Shown here: positions 1 to 8,788 of the stretch, in pieces
Position numbering within the stretch: position 1 is the first letter of the stretch
How the letters are laid out: each line of letters begins with the position of its first letter
Assembly (NCBI GenBank): GCA_045563675.1
Contig: JBJLIX010000001.1
Span: 620,001 to 684,000, forward strand
Direction: 5' to 3'
DNA length: 64,000 nucleotides
Origin: AEGEAN-183 sp045563675
GTDB lineage: Bacteria; Pseudomonadota; Gammaproteobacteria; Magnimaribacterales; Magnimaribacteraceae
Program-made: the position numbers and the translations under genes
Notes under the pieces: model-generated
The model's input: only the letters and a program-made list of their open reading frames with translations
What the model was told of the DNA's origin: nothing
The model's database searches: none

Positions 1-200
1 TGTTATTAAAATGCAGTCTTCCGCTCCCAACAATTTTTTGGTCTTTATTTAAGGCTATTAAGTGATGGCTTTGATCTTCTAAGTCATCTTTTAAACTTTC
101 TTTGGACATACCAAGAGGTTTTCTTAACATTTCCCATCTGAAATTAAAATATTCCTCCCATTCTGATTTAGTTTTAGGTGATTTGATGGTGTAATTCATT
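1..200 (-). CDS. GNAT-family N-acetyltransferase (5' part, runs off the window)
   Basis: The first 66 codons of a minus-strand gene start at an ATG at 200-198 and read open to the window edge, beginning MNYTIKSPKTKSEWEEYF. The start resembles small acyltransferases of the GNAT fold: an N-terminal beta strand, an FRWEMLRKPLG helix like that of ElaA/YitI-type enzymes, then a strand HHLIALNKD and a turn VGSGRLHF where the acetyl-CoA fold continues. The catalytic region lies outside the window, so the substrate cannot be named. It diverges from cmoA with 27 bases between the two start codons, which must share a very small promoter region. Confidence 0.6.
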
Positions 201-227
201 AGATAAGTAATTAGTTATTTAATTTTT

Positions 228-950
228 ATGATGATTAAGAAGGATAATATTTTTGAATCTAGTAATTTTAACGACTTACCCTTTTCTTTCAATGAAGAAG
301 TTACTGAAGTATTTGAAGATATGATAGATAGATCTGTTCCGGGCTATAGGTCGAGTCTAAAAATTATAGAAGAGTTAGGTAAAAGATACTTCAAGGATGA
401 CACGTCTTGTTATGACCTTGGATGTTCTCTTGGTGGTGCTACGTTAAGTCTTTTAAGCGCTATTCAGGGAAGAGAGGGAAAGATTTATGCTGTAGATAAA
501 TCAAACGCTATGATCTCAGCATGTAATAAAAAATTTACTAATTTCAAAAAAGTCTATTTTCTCAATCAAGATATTGAAGCCACAGAGATTAAAGATGCCT
601 CTATAGTTGTTTTAAATTTTGTTCTTCAGTTTCTAGATACTGAAAAAAGAAATAGTTTATTAGATAAAGTTTTTTCTGGGATGAGAAAAGGGGGTTTGTT
701 AGTCTTGTCCGAAAAGATACATTTTGATAATGAATTAAGAAATAAGACTCTTTTTAATTTACATCATAATTTCAAATTTAAGAATGGATACACTCAGATG
801 GAAATTTCTAGGAAAAGAGATGCCTTAGAGGGAGTTTTGGTAACTGATTTAGAAGAAGATCACAATAATAGACTCAAGAAACTAGGATTCAGAAACACAA
901 GAAAAGTCATGAGTAATCTAAATTTTCTAACTTTAATATCTGAAAAATAA
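228..950 (+). CDS. cmoA: Carboxy-S-adenosyl-L-methionine synthase CmoA
   Basis: CmoA converts S-adenosylmethionine and prephenate into carboxy-SAM, the carboxymethyl donor for wobble-uridine modification (cmo5U34) of tRNAs. The protein has 240 residues, close to the usual 247. It shows the family VPGY segment (residues 37-40) and the SAM-binding motif DLGCSLGG (63-70) followed by ATLSLL, then a VLNFVLQF strand as in the Rossmann methyltransferase fold. There are two adjacent in-frame ATGs (228 and 231) with no clear Shine-Dalgarno sequence, so the exact start is open by one residue. The stop codon overlaps the start of cmoB by one base (TAATG), which implies translational coupling of the two steps of one pathway. 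Confidence 0.93.
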   Translation: MMIKKDNIFESSNFNDLPFSFNEEVTEVFEDMIDRSVPGYRSSLKIIEELGKRYFKDDTSCYDLGCSLGGATLSLLSAIQGREGKIYAVDKSNAMISACNKKFTNFKKVYFLNQDIEATEIKDASIVVLNFVLQFLDTEKRNSLLDKVFSGMRKGGLLVLSEKIHFDNELRNKTLFNLHHNFKFKNGYTQMEISRKRDALEGVLVTDLEEDHNNRLKKLGFRNTRKVMSNLNFLTLISEK

Positions 951-1879
951 TGACCGGATTAGGTAAGAATTGGATGGATCTTATAAAAGAATTTGATTCT
1001 GAGCCCTATGGAAATTTAAAAGATAAGAGGATTGAGGCTTGGAAAGAAATAATTACAAATTTGCCTAAAATTGAATCTTCTAAACTGGATCTAGAGAGTG
1101 GAATAATAGTTCAAGGTAATTGGAATAAGGAAGATGAAAAAAAAGCGCAAGAAAATTTATTAAGTCTTGTGCCCTGGAGAAAAGGTCCATTTAGCATAGG
1201 AAATGTATTCATAGACGCTGAATGGAGATCAAATATGAAATGGGATCGTATTCTTGATTTGAACGTAGAATTCAAAGGAAAGAATATTTTAGATGTAGGA
1301 TCAGGCAATGGTTATTATGGTTTTAGAATGCTTGGTAAGAAGGCTCAGTTTGTTACCTGTCTTGAACCAAATCTTTCTCATTTGACTCAATTTCTAGCAC
1401 TAAATCATTTTATTAAATCAAAAAACATAAGAATGATCCCTAAGAGGATTGAAGAAATAAACTTTTTAGATAAATCCTTTGATTTAGTATTAAGTATGGG
1501 AGTTTTATACCATCAAAGAAATCCTGAAAATCATTTAAGCCTCTTATCTTCTAACTTAAAAGAAGGTGGTCAGTTAATAATAGAAACTTTAGTAGCCCCC
1601 GACAAGTACGGGGAAGTCCTCATACCAGAAAAAAACTATGCAAATATGCCAAATGTAAGGTTTGTTCACACAAAAAAAGGGTTAAATAACTTAATTAAAA
1701 GATCGGGTTTGAGAATATTGAAGATAGGTTCTTCAGTAAAAACTTCTCTTGAAGAACAGAGGTCAACTAAGTGGATGCCTTTCAGGTCTTTAGTAGATGG
1801 ATTAAATCTAAATTTAGATAAAACCGTGGAGGGCTTACCAGCTCCAAACAGAGTGGTTTTGGTTTTGATCAAATCATGA
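950..1879 (+). CDS. cmoB: tRNA U34 carboxymethyltransferase CmoB
   Basis: CmoB transfers the carboxymethyl group of carboxy-SAM to 5-hydroxyuridine at tRNA position 34. The 309-residue length fits the family (about 320). Family motifs are intact: PWRKGPF (75-81), EWRSxxKWDR (91-100), the SAM-fold loop LDVGSGNGYY (114-123), SMGVLYHQRNP, and the C-terminal SLEEQRSTKWM followed by KTVEGLPAPNRVVL. It is the second gene of a cmoAB pair and its last six bases overlap the 3' end of convergent recG. The tRNA hydroxylase that makes the ho5U substrate is not in the window. Confidence 0.95.
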   Translation: MTGLGKNWMDLIKEFDSEPYGNLKDKRIEAWKEIITNLPKIESSKLDLESGIIVQGNWNKEDEKKAQENLLSLVPWRKGPFSIGNVFIDAEWRSNMKWDRILDLNVEFKGKNILDVGSGNGYYGFRMLGKKAQFVTCLEPNLSHLTQFLALNHFIKSKNIRMIPKRIEEINFLDKSFDLVLSMGVLYHQRNPENHLSLLSSNLKEGGQLIIETLVAPDKYGEVLIPEKNYANMPNVRFVHTKKGLNNLIKRSGLRILKIGSSVKTSLEEQRSTKWMPFRSLVDGLNLNLDKTVEGLPAPNRVVLVLIKS

Positions 1880-3958
1880 ATCTGAGTAATCAAGCCTAGA
1901 TCCAATCCACCTTTCAATAAGAGACCTGGCTTGAATTTCATTAGTCTTAGCAATAAGAAGTGCTTCTTCTTGAGCTAATTCCAATAGATCAGAATCTCTG
2001 ATTGGGTTTGCTATCTTTAAATTCATCAAACCAGATTGCCTTAACCCATGAATGTCTCCACCTCCTCTAAGTTCGAGATCTTTTTCCGCTATGATAAAGC
2101 CATCATTTGTATCTTCCATAGTATATATTCTCTCTTTAGCTAAATCAGTAAGGGGTTCTTTAAAAAGCAGAAGGCAGTGTGAATCCAAATCAGCCTTTCT
2201 ACCAACTCTCCCTCTTAGTTGGTGAAGTTGTGCTAGACCTAGCCTTTCAGGATTCTCTATTATCATTAAGGTAGCTTCAGGCACATCTACTCCCACCTCA
2301 ATAACAGTTGTGCATACTAGTAACTGTATATCTCCTGTTCTAAATTTATTGATGACTTTATCTTTTTTCTCTTTTTTTAAGCGGCCATGAACTAATCCTG
2401 TCTTAACTTTAGGTATTTCTTTGCTTATTTCTTTAAAGAGTTCTTCAGCAGCTTGTGCTTCAAGTTCATCTGAATCTTCTATGAGAGTACATACCCAGTA
2501 AACTCTTTGACCTTCTAAGCACACTTCTTCTATACGTTTTATAACTTTACTACGCATTGAATTTGGCCTTGAAGTAGTTTTTACTGGCCTTCTCCCTGGT
2601 GGCAATTCATCAATTATTGAAGTATCTAATGCTCCATAGACTGTCATAGAGAGGGTTCTTGGTATCGGAGTAGCGGTCATTATAAGTTGATGAGGACTTC
2701 TTTCTTTATCTCCTCCCTTTTCAAGCAAAGTAAATCTTTGGTGTACTCCAAATCTGTGTTGTTCATCTATTATTGTTAAACCCACAGATTTAAAAATAAC
2801 ATCTTTCTGAAATAGTGCATGAGTTCCAAGCAAGACTTGAGTATCTCCATTTACTAAATCCAAAAGAATTCTTTTCCTGTCTTTTGCTTTAGTTGAGCCT
2901 AAAAGTAGATCTACTTTTATTCCTAAGCCAGTAAACCACCCAGATAAATTTTCGTAATGTTGTTCTGCTAGGATTTCTGTAGGGCACATAAAAGCTGTTT
3001 GTAAACCATTATGAGCAGCTTGTAAGGCTGCCAGAGCAGCTATTACTGTTTTTCCTGAACCCACATCTCCTTGCAAGAGCCTTCTCATAGGGGTTTTTTG
3101 ATTAAAGTCTTGTTTTATTTCGCTCCATACTCTAGTTTGAGCATTAGTCAAAGTGAAACCAAGTGAACTTAGAAACTGATCTTCCTTCTTAGAACTGGAT
3201 TTCATTTGAGGCGGTTTTCTTAATTCAGTTTCCCTCTTTAACATACCTGAGCAAAGTATATGAGCTACCAGTTCTTCCTTAATTAGTTTCTTTTGAGCCG
3301 GATGTTGTCCAGAAGAGAGTAACTCCAAGCTTGTTTCAGCAGGTGGCCTATGAATAAAACTTAGCGCACTTAGTAAATCTTTGAAGCCTTCCTTGTGATA
3401 AGTTTCCCAGATTTCTTCTAATAAATTATTTTTTTGACAGTAAACAATGGACTCCTGAATTAATTTTCGTAATCTCCCTTGTTGGAGGTTTGAAGTAGAG
3501 GGATAAATTGGAGTTAAGTGATCTTCTATCTTTGGCTCTTCATCTTTAGAGAATACTTGATACTGCGGATGAATCATTTCTTTGCCTTTAGGCCCATGTC
3601 TTATATTTCCAAAACATCTTATTTTATGACCTTTCTTAAGAGTTTTATGTTGAGCTAAAGCAAAATGAAACATTCTCATGGTCATTCTTCCTGTTCCATC
3701 AAATATATCAGTTATAAGCATTCTTTTTCCTCGGAATACCACTGTTGAATTAAGTATTTCGCCTTCAACTAATAACGGTGTTTCGTAAGGAGCATCCCCT
3801 ATGGGAGTTAGATTTGTTCTATCTTCATACTTATAAGGAAGATGGAATAGAGCATCCTCCACATCGAAAATTCCTAAATTGCCTAAAAGTTCAGAAATTT
3901 TTGGACCGACCCCCTTTATTTTATTTATTGGGTGTTTTTGTTTACTGCCTTCAGGCAT
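1874..3958 (-). CDS. recG: ATP-dependent DNA helicase RecG
   Basis: RecG remodels stalled replication forks and Holliday junctions. The 694 residues match the usual length. An N-terminal helix-hairpin-helix/OB wedge region (KGVGPKISELL at 15-25, OB strand near 63-120) precedes a superfamily 2 motor with Walker A QGDVGSGKT (296-304), Walker B box DEQHRFG (398-404), TATPIPRT, and motif VI LGLAQLHQLRGRVGR. The C-terminal TRG-type hairpin region FIIAEKDLELRGGGDIHGLRQSG is present. It is the last gene of the gmk-rpoZ-spoT-ridA-recG operon, 10 bases after ridA, and overlaps cmoB tail to tail. Confidence 0.97.
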   Translation of the reverse strand: MPEGSKQKHPINKIKGVGPKISELLGNLGIFDVEDALFHLPYKYEDRTNLTPIGDAPYETPLLVEGEILNSTVVFRGKRMLITDIFDGTGRMTMRMFHFALAQHKTLKKGHKIRCFGNIRHGPKGKEMIHPQYQVFSKDEEPKIEDHLTPIYPSTSNLQQGRLRKLIQESIVYCQKNNLLEEIWETYHKEGFKDLLSALSFIHRPPAETSLELLSSGQHPAQKKLIKEELVAHILCSGMLKRETELRKPPQMKSSSKKEDQFLSSLGFTLTNAQTRVWSEIKQDFNQKTPMRRLLQGDVGSGKTVIAALAALQAAHNGLQTAFMCPTEILAEQHYENLSGWFTGLGIKVDLLLGSTKAKDRKRILLDLVNGDTQVLLGTHALFQKDVIFKSVGLTIIDEQHRFGVHQRFTLLEKGGDKERSPHQLIMTATPIPRTLSMTVYGALDTSIIDELPPGRRPVKTTSRPNSMRSKVIKRIEEVCLEGQRVYWVCTLIEDSDELEAQAAEELFKEISKEIPKVKTGLVHGRLKKEKKDKVINKFRTGDIQLLVCTTVIEVGVDVPEATLMIIENPERLGLAQLHQLRGRVGRKADLDSHCLLLFKEPLTDLAKERIYTMEDTNDGFIIAEKDLELRGGGDIHGLRQSGLMNLKIANPIRDSDLLELAQEEALLIAKTNEIQARSLIERWIGSRLDYSDS

Positions 3959-3968
3959 GAGTAATTTT

Positions 3969-4346
3969 TTAGTTGTGAACTATTATTCCTTCTATTTCTA
4001 TCAAAGAATCAAGAGGTAGTTTAGATACTTGAATTGCTGCTCTGGCAGGATACGGTTCAGAGAAGAATTCCTTCATAATTTCATTAACTTTTTCAAATAC
4101 TCCAAGATCAGATAAGTAAACATTCAGTTTCACTATTTCATTTGTTGTAGCACCGGAAGCTTCACAGACTGCCATTATGTTTTTAAAGGTCTGTCTTATC
4201 TGATCTTCTTCACCCTGAGCGAGTTTCATAGTTTCTGGGTCTAATGGAACTTGTCCAGACATAAAAGTCATATTCCCAGAAGTGATTGCTTGAGAATAAG
4301 TCCCTAGAGCTCGAGGTGCGTCTGTTGTTTCTATCTTTTTTTTCAT
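3969..4346 (-). CDS. ridA: RidA family reactive enamine/imine deaminase
   Basis: RidA hydrolyses reactive enamine/imine intermediates such as 2-aminoacrylate made by PLP-dependent dehydratases, protecting PLP enzymes. The protein is 125 residues, with the signature GTYSQAI near 15-21, the MFMSGQVPLDP-like strand (28-37), the catalytic arginine in PARAAIQV (R102) and the closing IEIEGIIV. It lies between spoT (7-base gap) and recG (10-base gap), the slot that enterobacteria fill with trmH. No TrmH-like gene is present here. Confidence 0.92.
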   Translation of the reverse strand: MKKKIETTDAPRALGTYSQAITSGNMTFMSGQVPLDPETMKLAQGEEDQIRQTFKNIMAVCEASGATTNEIVKLNVYLSDLGVFEKVNEIMKEFFSEPYPARAAIQVSKLPLDSLIEIEGIIVHN

Positions 4347-4353
4347 AATGTTT

Positions 4354-6492
4354 TTAGTGTATTGTACTAACCTCTCTTAATTCTTGATCGTGTATCCTGT
4401 TTATTGATGAGATATTTTTTAGTTTTCTAATTTTTTTCATTATTGAAGCTAAGTGATCTCTCCCCTTAACCTGCAAAGTCATGTTAAATTCAACATGATC
4501 AATATCTATTTCAAGCGTTTGTACTGATTCAATATTTGTTTCAGAATTAGTTATAGTCGATGCCAAAGTAGCCAATAAACCAGGTTCATCATAGGCTTGA
4601 ATCCTTATATCAGCAGAGAACTCCCTATCTAATTCTTCATGCCAATATACAGGGAAGCACTGAGCTGGGTCTTGTCTAAAAGGAAGAATGTTTTTACATC
4701 TTTCCTGATGAACCACTAACCCTCCTGAAGTAAAATGACCTATAACTGAATCCCCGGGTATTGGTTTGCAACAATTTCCATAATTCACTACAAGACCTTC
4801 GGTTCCAGTAATTTCTAGAAATAAGCCAGAGTTTTTATCTGAATTCTCCTGATTAAGGAATCCTATAATTTGTCTTGCAACTACATTACCTACTCTGTTC
4901 CCCAAGCCAATCTCCTCTAGTAATTTATTTAGGCTTTTAACTCCTATAGCTTTTAATGCCTCAGTTAGTTTGTCTTTTTGTAAGTGTCTTAATTTCACAT
5001 TTAAAGAACCTAAAGATTGCTCAAGTAATTTCTTGCCTAGTTTTCTTGCTTCTGATTTTTTTAAGTTACTTAAATAATGTCTAATACTATTTCTAGCTCT
5101 AGAAGTGACTGCAAAATTCAGCCATGCAGGCGAGGTTTGAGGAAGCTTCTCTGTTAAGATTTCTATAGTTTGACCACTTTCCAGGGGAACACTTAGAGGC
5201 GCTAATTTCCTATTTATTCTGCAAGCCCTACAATGATGTCCGATGTCGGTATGAACAGCATAAGCAAAATCTATTGCAGTAGAACCTGCTGTTAATTGGA
5301 TTATCTTTCCTTCAGGGGTGAAGACATAAATTTCATCAGGAAAAATATTTGTTTTTACTGACTCTATAAAATCTTTAGAAGTATCAAAGTTGTCTCTTAA
5401 TTCCAATAAGTCTGAAACCCATCTCCTAGCTTTTTGTTGAGGTCCTGTTTCGGTTCCTTCTCCCATCTTGTAGATCCAGTGAGAGGCTATACCATTTTCA
5501 GCCATCTCATTCATGTCGCTAGTTTTGATTTGTATTTCTATTGGTTGCCCATCTAGCCCTATAACACCTGTGTGTATTGACTGATAACCATTTGATTTAG
5601 GAATTGAGATGTAATCTTTGAACCTTCCTTCTATAGGTTTAAATATATTGTGCACAACACCTAGAGTTTTGTAACAATTATCTGCGTTATCTACTATTAC
5701 TTTAAATGCGCTAACATCAATTATTTCTTCAAATGATCTTTTATTTATTTTCATTTTTCTGTAAACACTATATGTATGCTTTTCTCTTCCTTCCACGTAC
5801 GCTGGAATGCCTTGATCAACTAATTTCTTTTCCAGGGCTCTTTTAATTTTGTTGAGTAATCTTTTTTGATTTCCTCTATTCTTTTTTAGGGCCACTCTTA
5901 ACCTTCTATATCTAGTGGGATAGAGGACCTTAAAAGATCTATCTTCTAGCTCCCTATATACATGATTCATACCAATTCTATGTGCTAAGGGAGCATAAAT
6001 TTCAAGAGTCTCTTTAGCCTTCCTTTTTTGTTTATCTTTTTCAAGAAATTCAATGGTCCTCATGTTGTGTAGTCTATCTGCAAGCTTTACTACTATTACT
6101 CTCATGTCATTAGACATAGCTAAAATCATTTTTTGAAAGTTTTCTGCATCTACCTCAGCTGAAGATGCCATATCAAGTTGATCTAACTTACTAACCCCAT
6201 CAACAAGATCAGCTACATTCTTATTGAACTTTTCTTCTATTATTCTTTTAGGCACTCCACAATCTTCTATGACATCATGAAGCATTGCAGCCGAAAGACT
6301 ATCTTCATCCATATGGAATGAACTTAAGATATTAGCTACAGCTATAGGATGGCTGACATATGGATCTCCATTTGTCCTGAATTGACCCGAATGAGCTTCA
6401 TGAGCAAACTCATAAGCTTTATGAACTTGCTCAATTTGACTGGGCTTTAAATAGTCCGATAACTTTTTAGATAAGGCTTCAATTGATTCCAT
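4354..6492 (-). CDS. spoT: Bifunctional (p)ppGpp synthetase/hydrolase SpoT
   Basis: SpoT makes and degrades the stringent-response alarmone (p)ppGpp. The 712-residue protein has the complete domain order: an HD hydrolase domain with AAMLHDVIED (H72, D73) and the LADRLHNMRT helix; a synthetase domain with GRFKDYISIPKSNGYQSIHT and EIQIKTSDMNEMAENGIASHW; a TGS domain (EIYVFTPEGKIIQL); a zinc-finger-like region with VNYGNCCKPIPGD; and a C-terminal ACT domain. Both active sites look intact, so it is probably the main or only alarmone enzyme of the cell. A separate relA is not in the window. It sits 51 bases after rpoZ. Confidence 0.97.
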   Translation of the reverse strand: MESIEALSKKLSDYLKPSQIEQVHKAYEFAHEAHSGQFRTNGDPYVSHPIAVANILSSFHMDEDSLSAAMLHDVIEDCGVPKRIIEEKFNKNVADLVDGVSKLDQLDMASSAEVDAENFQKMILAMSNDMRVIVVKLADRLHNMRTIEFLEKDKQKRKAKETLEIYAPLAHRIGMNHVYRELEDRSFKVLYPTRYRRLRVALKKNRGNQKRLLNKIKRALEKKLVDQGIPAYVEGREKHTYSVYRKMKINKRSFEEIIDVSAFKVIVDNADNCYKTLGVVHNIFKPIEGRFKDYISIPKSNGYQSIHTGVIGLDGQPIEIQIKTSDMNEMAENGIASHWIYKMGEGTETGPQQKARRWVSDLLELRDNFDTSKDFIESVKTNIFPDEIYVFTPEGKIIQLTAGSTAIDFAYAVHTDIGHHCRACRINRKLAPLSVPLESGQTIEILTEKLPQTSPAWLNFAVTSRARNSIRHYLSNLKKSEARKLGKKLLEQSLGSLNVKLRHLQKDKLTEALKAIGVKSLNKLLEEIGLGNRVGNVVARQIIGFLNQENSDKNSGLFLEITGTEGLVVNYGNCCKPIPGDSVIGHFTSGGLVVHQERCKNILPFRQDPAQCFPVYWHEELDREFSADIRIQAYDEPGLLATLASTITNSETNIESVQTLEIDIDHVEFNMTLQVKGRDHLASIMKKIRKLKNISSINRIHDQELREVSTIH

Positions 6493-6543
6493 AAGTCCTT
6501 ATGTTAGCCCTAATTGAGCAACAAAAAAATAATTTAGTAATAT

Positions 6544-6816
6544 TTATTCTTGAGGAAGGTCTTCTGCAGCAAGTTCTTCTGAGAATTCGTCTTCTAGGTC
6601 TGAAATATCAACTGTTAGGTCATTGATATTATCTGCCGTTACTGTTCCTGCTTCAATTTCTCGTAAAGCCATTACAGTTGCTTTATCATTTTCCCATTCC
6701 AAAGTTGCTTTTCTTCCGCCAGTAGCTAACTGCTTTGCCCTTTTAGCAGCTAAAATTATTAAGTCATACCTCGTAGGAACTTTATCCAGACAGTCTTCAA
6801 CAGTAACTCTAGCCAT
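6544..6816 (-). CDS. rpoZ: RNA polymerase omega subunit
   Basis: Omega is the small structural subunit that helps assemble beta' in RNA polymerase and forms part of a ppGpp site. The 90 residues match the family. They begin MARVTVEDCLDKVPTRYDLI, followed by the helix LAAKRAKQL and the conserved TGG/NDKATVMALREIEAG segment. The gene is between gmk (48 bases upstream) and spoT, the classical order. A likely internal promoter at 6841-6876 could give it transcripts independent of gmk. Confidence 0.97.
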   Translation of the reverse strand: MARVTVEDCLDKVPTRYDLIILAAKRAKQLATGGRKATLEWENDKATVMALREIEAGTVTADNINDLTVDISDLEDEFSEELAAEDLPQE

Positions 6817-6840
6817 AAATTTTTCTCTAGTAAAAAAGGA

Positions 6841-6876
6841 GGTCGCATTCTACAGTATATTTGATTATTCTTCCAA
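6841..6876 (-). promoter_or_regulatory. Putative sigma-70 promoter for rpoZ with GC-rich discriminator
   Basis: On the minus strand, TTGGAA (6876-6871) is followed after 18 bases by TAGAAT (6852-6847) and directly by GCGACC (6846-6841). Box matches to consensus are 4/6 and 5/6. The GC-rich block right after the -10 stands out in AT-rich surroundings and resembles the discriminator of ppGpp-sensitive promoters. The -35 lies in the last codons of gmk. The start codon of rpoZ is about 25 bases downstream. Confidence 0.4.
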
Positions 6877-7482
6877 TAAAGCCTTTATAGAGTCTTTAAC
6901 AAGAGATTTTCTTTTTTCTACTAGTTCTTTCTCATCAATAATTATATTTTTTAAGTCTTCAAGTGCAGATTTAAAATCATCATTTACTACTAGGTAATCA
7001 AAACTTTTACCATTTTCAATCTCTTTTCTTGCTTCCCCTAACCTTTTTTGTATTTCCTCTATTTTATCTAATCCTCTAGAGTTTAATCTCAGCTCTAATT
7101 CAGCATAAGAGGGAGGCAAGATAAAGATAGTCTTGGCATCTGAATAGATTTCTTTAACTTGATTAGCTCCTTGCCAGTCAAGTTCGAGAATTACATTCAT
7201 ATTTTCGCTTAGTTTTTGTTTAACCCAAGACTTGCTTGTGCCTTTGAAATCTCCAAAAACTTCAGCAAATTCTAAAAAATCATTATTTTCTATCATTTTC
7301 TTGAACTTCTGTTTATCTATAAAAAAATATGATTCTCCATGTTTCTCATTCTCTCTCTTGGGTCTAGTAGTAAAGGAGATACTGAGAATAAAATTTTGAT
7401 TTTTTATTTTTTCTAAAAAAGCAGCTATAAGAGAGGTCTTTCCTGCACCTGAAGGAGCTGATATGACTATAAGTTTTGCCAT
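6865..7482 (-). CDS. gmk: Guanylate kinase
   Basis: Guanylate kinase phosphorylates GMP to GDP in purine nucleotide synthesis. The 205 residues match the family. It has the P-loop APSGAGKTS (9-17), the GMP-binding SFTTRPKRENEKHGESYFF segment, a VFGDFKGTSKSWV lid-side motif and the ILELDWQGANQVK strand. It is first in the operon with rpoZ, spoT, ridA and recG, linking GTP supply to alarmone metabolism. It diverges from pyrE across an 83-base gap that must hold promoters for both directions. Confidence 0.97.
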   Translation of the reverse strand: MAKLIVISAPSGAGKTSLIAAFLEKIKNQNFILSISFTTRPKRENEKHGESYFFIDKQKFKKMIENNDFLEFAEVFGDFKGTSKSWVKQKLSENMNVILELDWQGANQVKEIYSDAKTIFILPPSYAELELRLNSRGLDKIEEIQKRLGEARKEIENGKSFDYLVVNDDFKSALEDLKNIIIDEKELVEKRKSLVKDSIKALLEE

Positions 7483-7565
7483 GTTTTCTAAAATGAGGTT
7501 ATTCTAGGATGAAAACAATTACAATACTTGTTTAAGTAAATATTTTATTTGAGTTTTAAATACTA

Positions 7566-8192
7566 ATGGCAGAGATAGAAAATAGATTTTTGGAATTAGC
7601 CATAGATCTTAAAGCATTATTATTTGGAGATTTCATTCTAAAATCAGGAAAAAAGAGTCTTTTCTTTTTTAATATCTCAGTATTTTTAGAAACTGGTAAT
7701 TTGGCTGAATTAGCGGAAATGTACAGCGAAAAGATTACTGAATTAAACTTAGATTATGATGTAATATTTGGACCAGCTTATAAAGGTATCCCATTAGCTT
7801 CTGCAGTGGCAACAACTCTAAACCAGAAAAGTTCTAAAAAAATCCCTATTTGCTTTGATAGAAAAGAAGAAAAAAATCATGGTGAAGGTGGCAGTCTTGT
7901 AGGATCTGTAAAAGACAAGAAAGTTCTTATCATTGATGATGTTCTTACGATGGGAACAGCTTTAAAAAATTCAATTAGACTAGTAAAAGAGTCTGGAGGG
8001 ACTATTTCTGGAGCAATAATTGCTTTAGATAGGCAAGAGCAAGATCAAGGAGGGGAAGTTAGTAAGACGTTAATGGATGAATTTGGCTTCCCTATCTTCT
8101 CAATTTCAAATCTATCTAATCTTATAATCTTTTTAAAAACTTCAGGCCATGAGGGTATTGCTGAAAAGCTAAGAGTTCCATTAAATGAGTAG
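7566..8192 (+). CDS. pyrE: Orotate phosphoribosyltransferase
   Basis: PyrE joins orotate to PRPP to give orotidine monophosphate in pyrimidine synthesis. The 208-residue protein shows the family start FLELAIDLKALLFGDFILKSG, the catalytic flexible loop FDRKEEKNHGEGG (97-109) and the PRPP-binding motif VLIIDDVLTMGTA (120-132). It is followed after two bases by riboflavin synthase, so the two are probably co-transcribed even though the pathways differ. Confidence 0.96.
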   Translation: MAEIENRFLELAIDLKALLFGDFILKSGKKSLFFFNISVFLETGNLAELAEMYSEKITELNLDYDVIFGPAYKGIPLASAVATTLNQKSSKKIPICFDRKEEKNHGEGGSLVGSVKDKKVLIIDDVLTMGTALKNSIRLVKESGGTISGAIIALDRQEQDQGGEVSKTLMDEFGFPIFSISNLSNLIIFLKTSGHEGIAEKLRVPLNE

Positions 8193-8194
8193 AT

Positions 8195-8788
8195 ATGTTT
8201 ACAGGAATTGTTGAAGCCAAGGGGCTAGTATTAAAAAAAGATATTCTTTCTACAGGTCTAGTGCTTCATGTTGAAGTTCCCGAGGGATTCAATAAAGATT
8301 TAAAGAAAGGAGCAAGTATTTCTGTTAATGGGGTTTGTTTGACAGCTACTGAATATACAGAAAATAGAATATCTTTTGATGTTATAAAGGAAACTTTAAG
8401 ATCAACGAATCTCGAAGATCTAAATGAAACTTCAGAAGTAAACATAGAAAGATCACTAAAATTCGGTGATGAAGTAGGTGGGCATATATTGTCTGGGCAT
8501 GTGTGTTGTGCTTGTAAAGCAAGATTAAACAATATGGGGAATGAAATAGAGATTTCAGTTGAGAAACCTAAGGAATGGGGAGAGTATATTTTCCCTAAAG
8601 GTTATGTGGCTTTAAACGGAGTAAGTTTGACTGTAGGAGAAGTTGAAGAAGAAAGTTTTTCAGTTTATTTAATACCTGAAACAATAAAGTCTACTAATTT
8701 GCTCTCAGTAGAAGATGGAGCCAAACTTAATTTAGAAGTAGATCAGAGTGCTGTAGCGCTTATAAAAGGAAAAAGGGGGAAAGAATGA
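8195..8788 (+). CDS. ribE: Riboflavin synthase, alpha subunit
   Basis: The enzyme dismutates two 6,7-dimethyl-8-ribityllumazine molecules to riboflavin. Its 197 residues are two tandem lumazine-binding barrels. The first opens MFTGIVEAKG with SVNGVCLTA; the second follows GHILSGHVCCACKA with VALNGVSLTVGEV. A duplicated GVxLT motif and the repeat boundary near residue 97 are visible. Its stop overlaps the start of the next gene (ATGA), so it is translationally coupled to an exported amidohydrolase, an unusual partner. The gene is called ribE or ribC in different species. Confidence 0.95.
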   Translation: MFTGIVEAKGLVLKKDILSTGLVLHVEVPEGFNKDLKKGASISVNGVCLTATEYTENRISFDVIKETLRSTNLEDLNETSEVNIERSLKFGDEVGGHILSGHVCCACKARLNNMGNEIEISVEKPKEWGEYIFPKGYVALNGVSLTVGEVEEESFSVYLIPETIKSTNLLSVEDGAKLNLEVDQSAVALIKGKRGKE

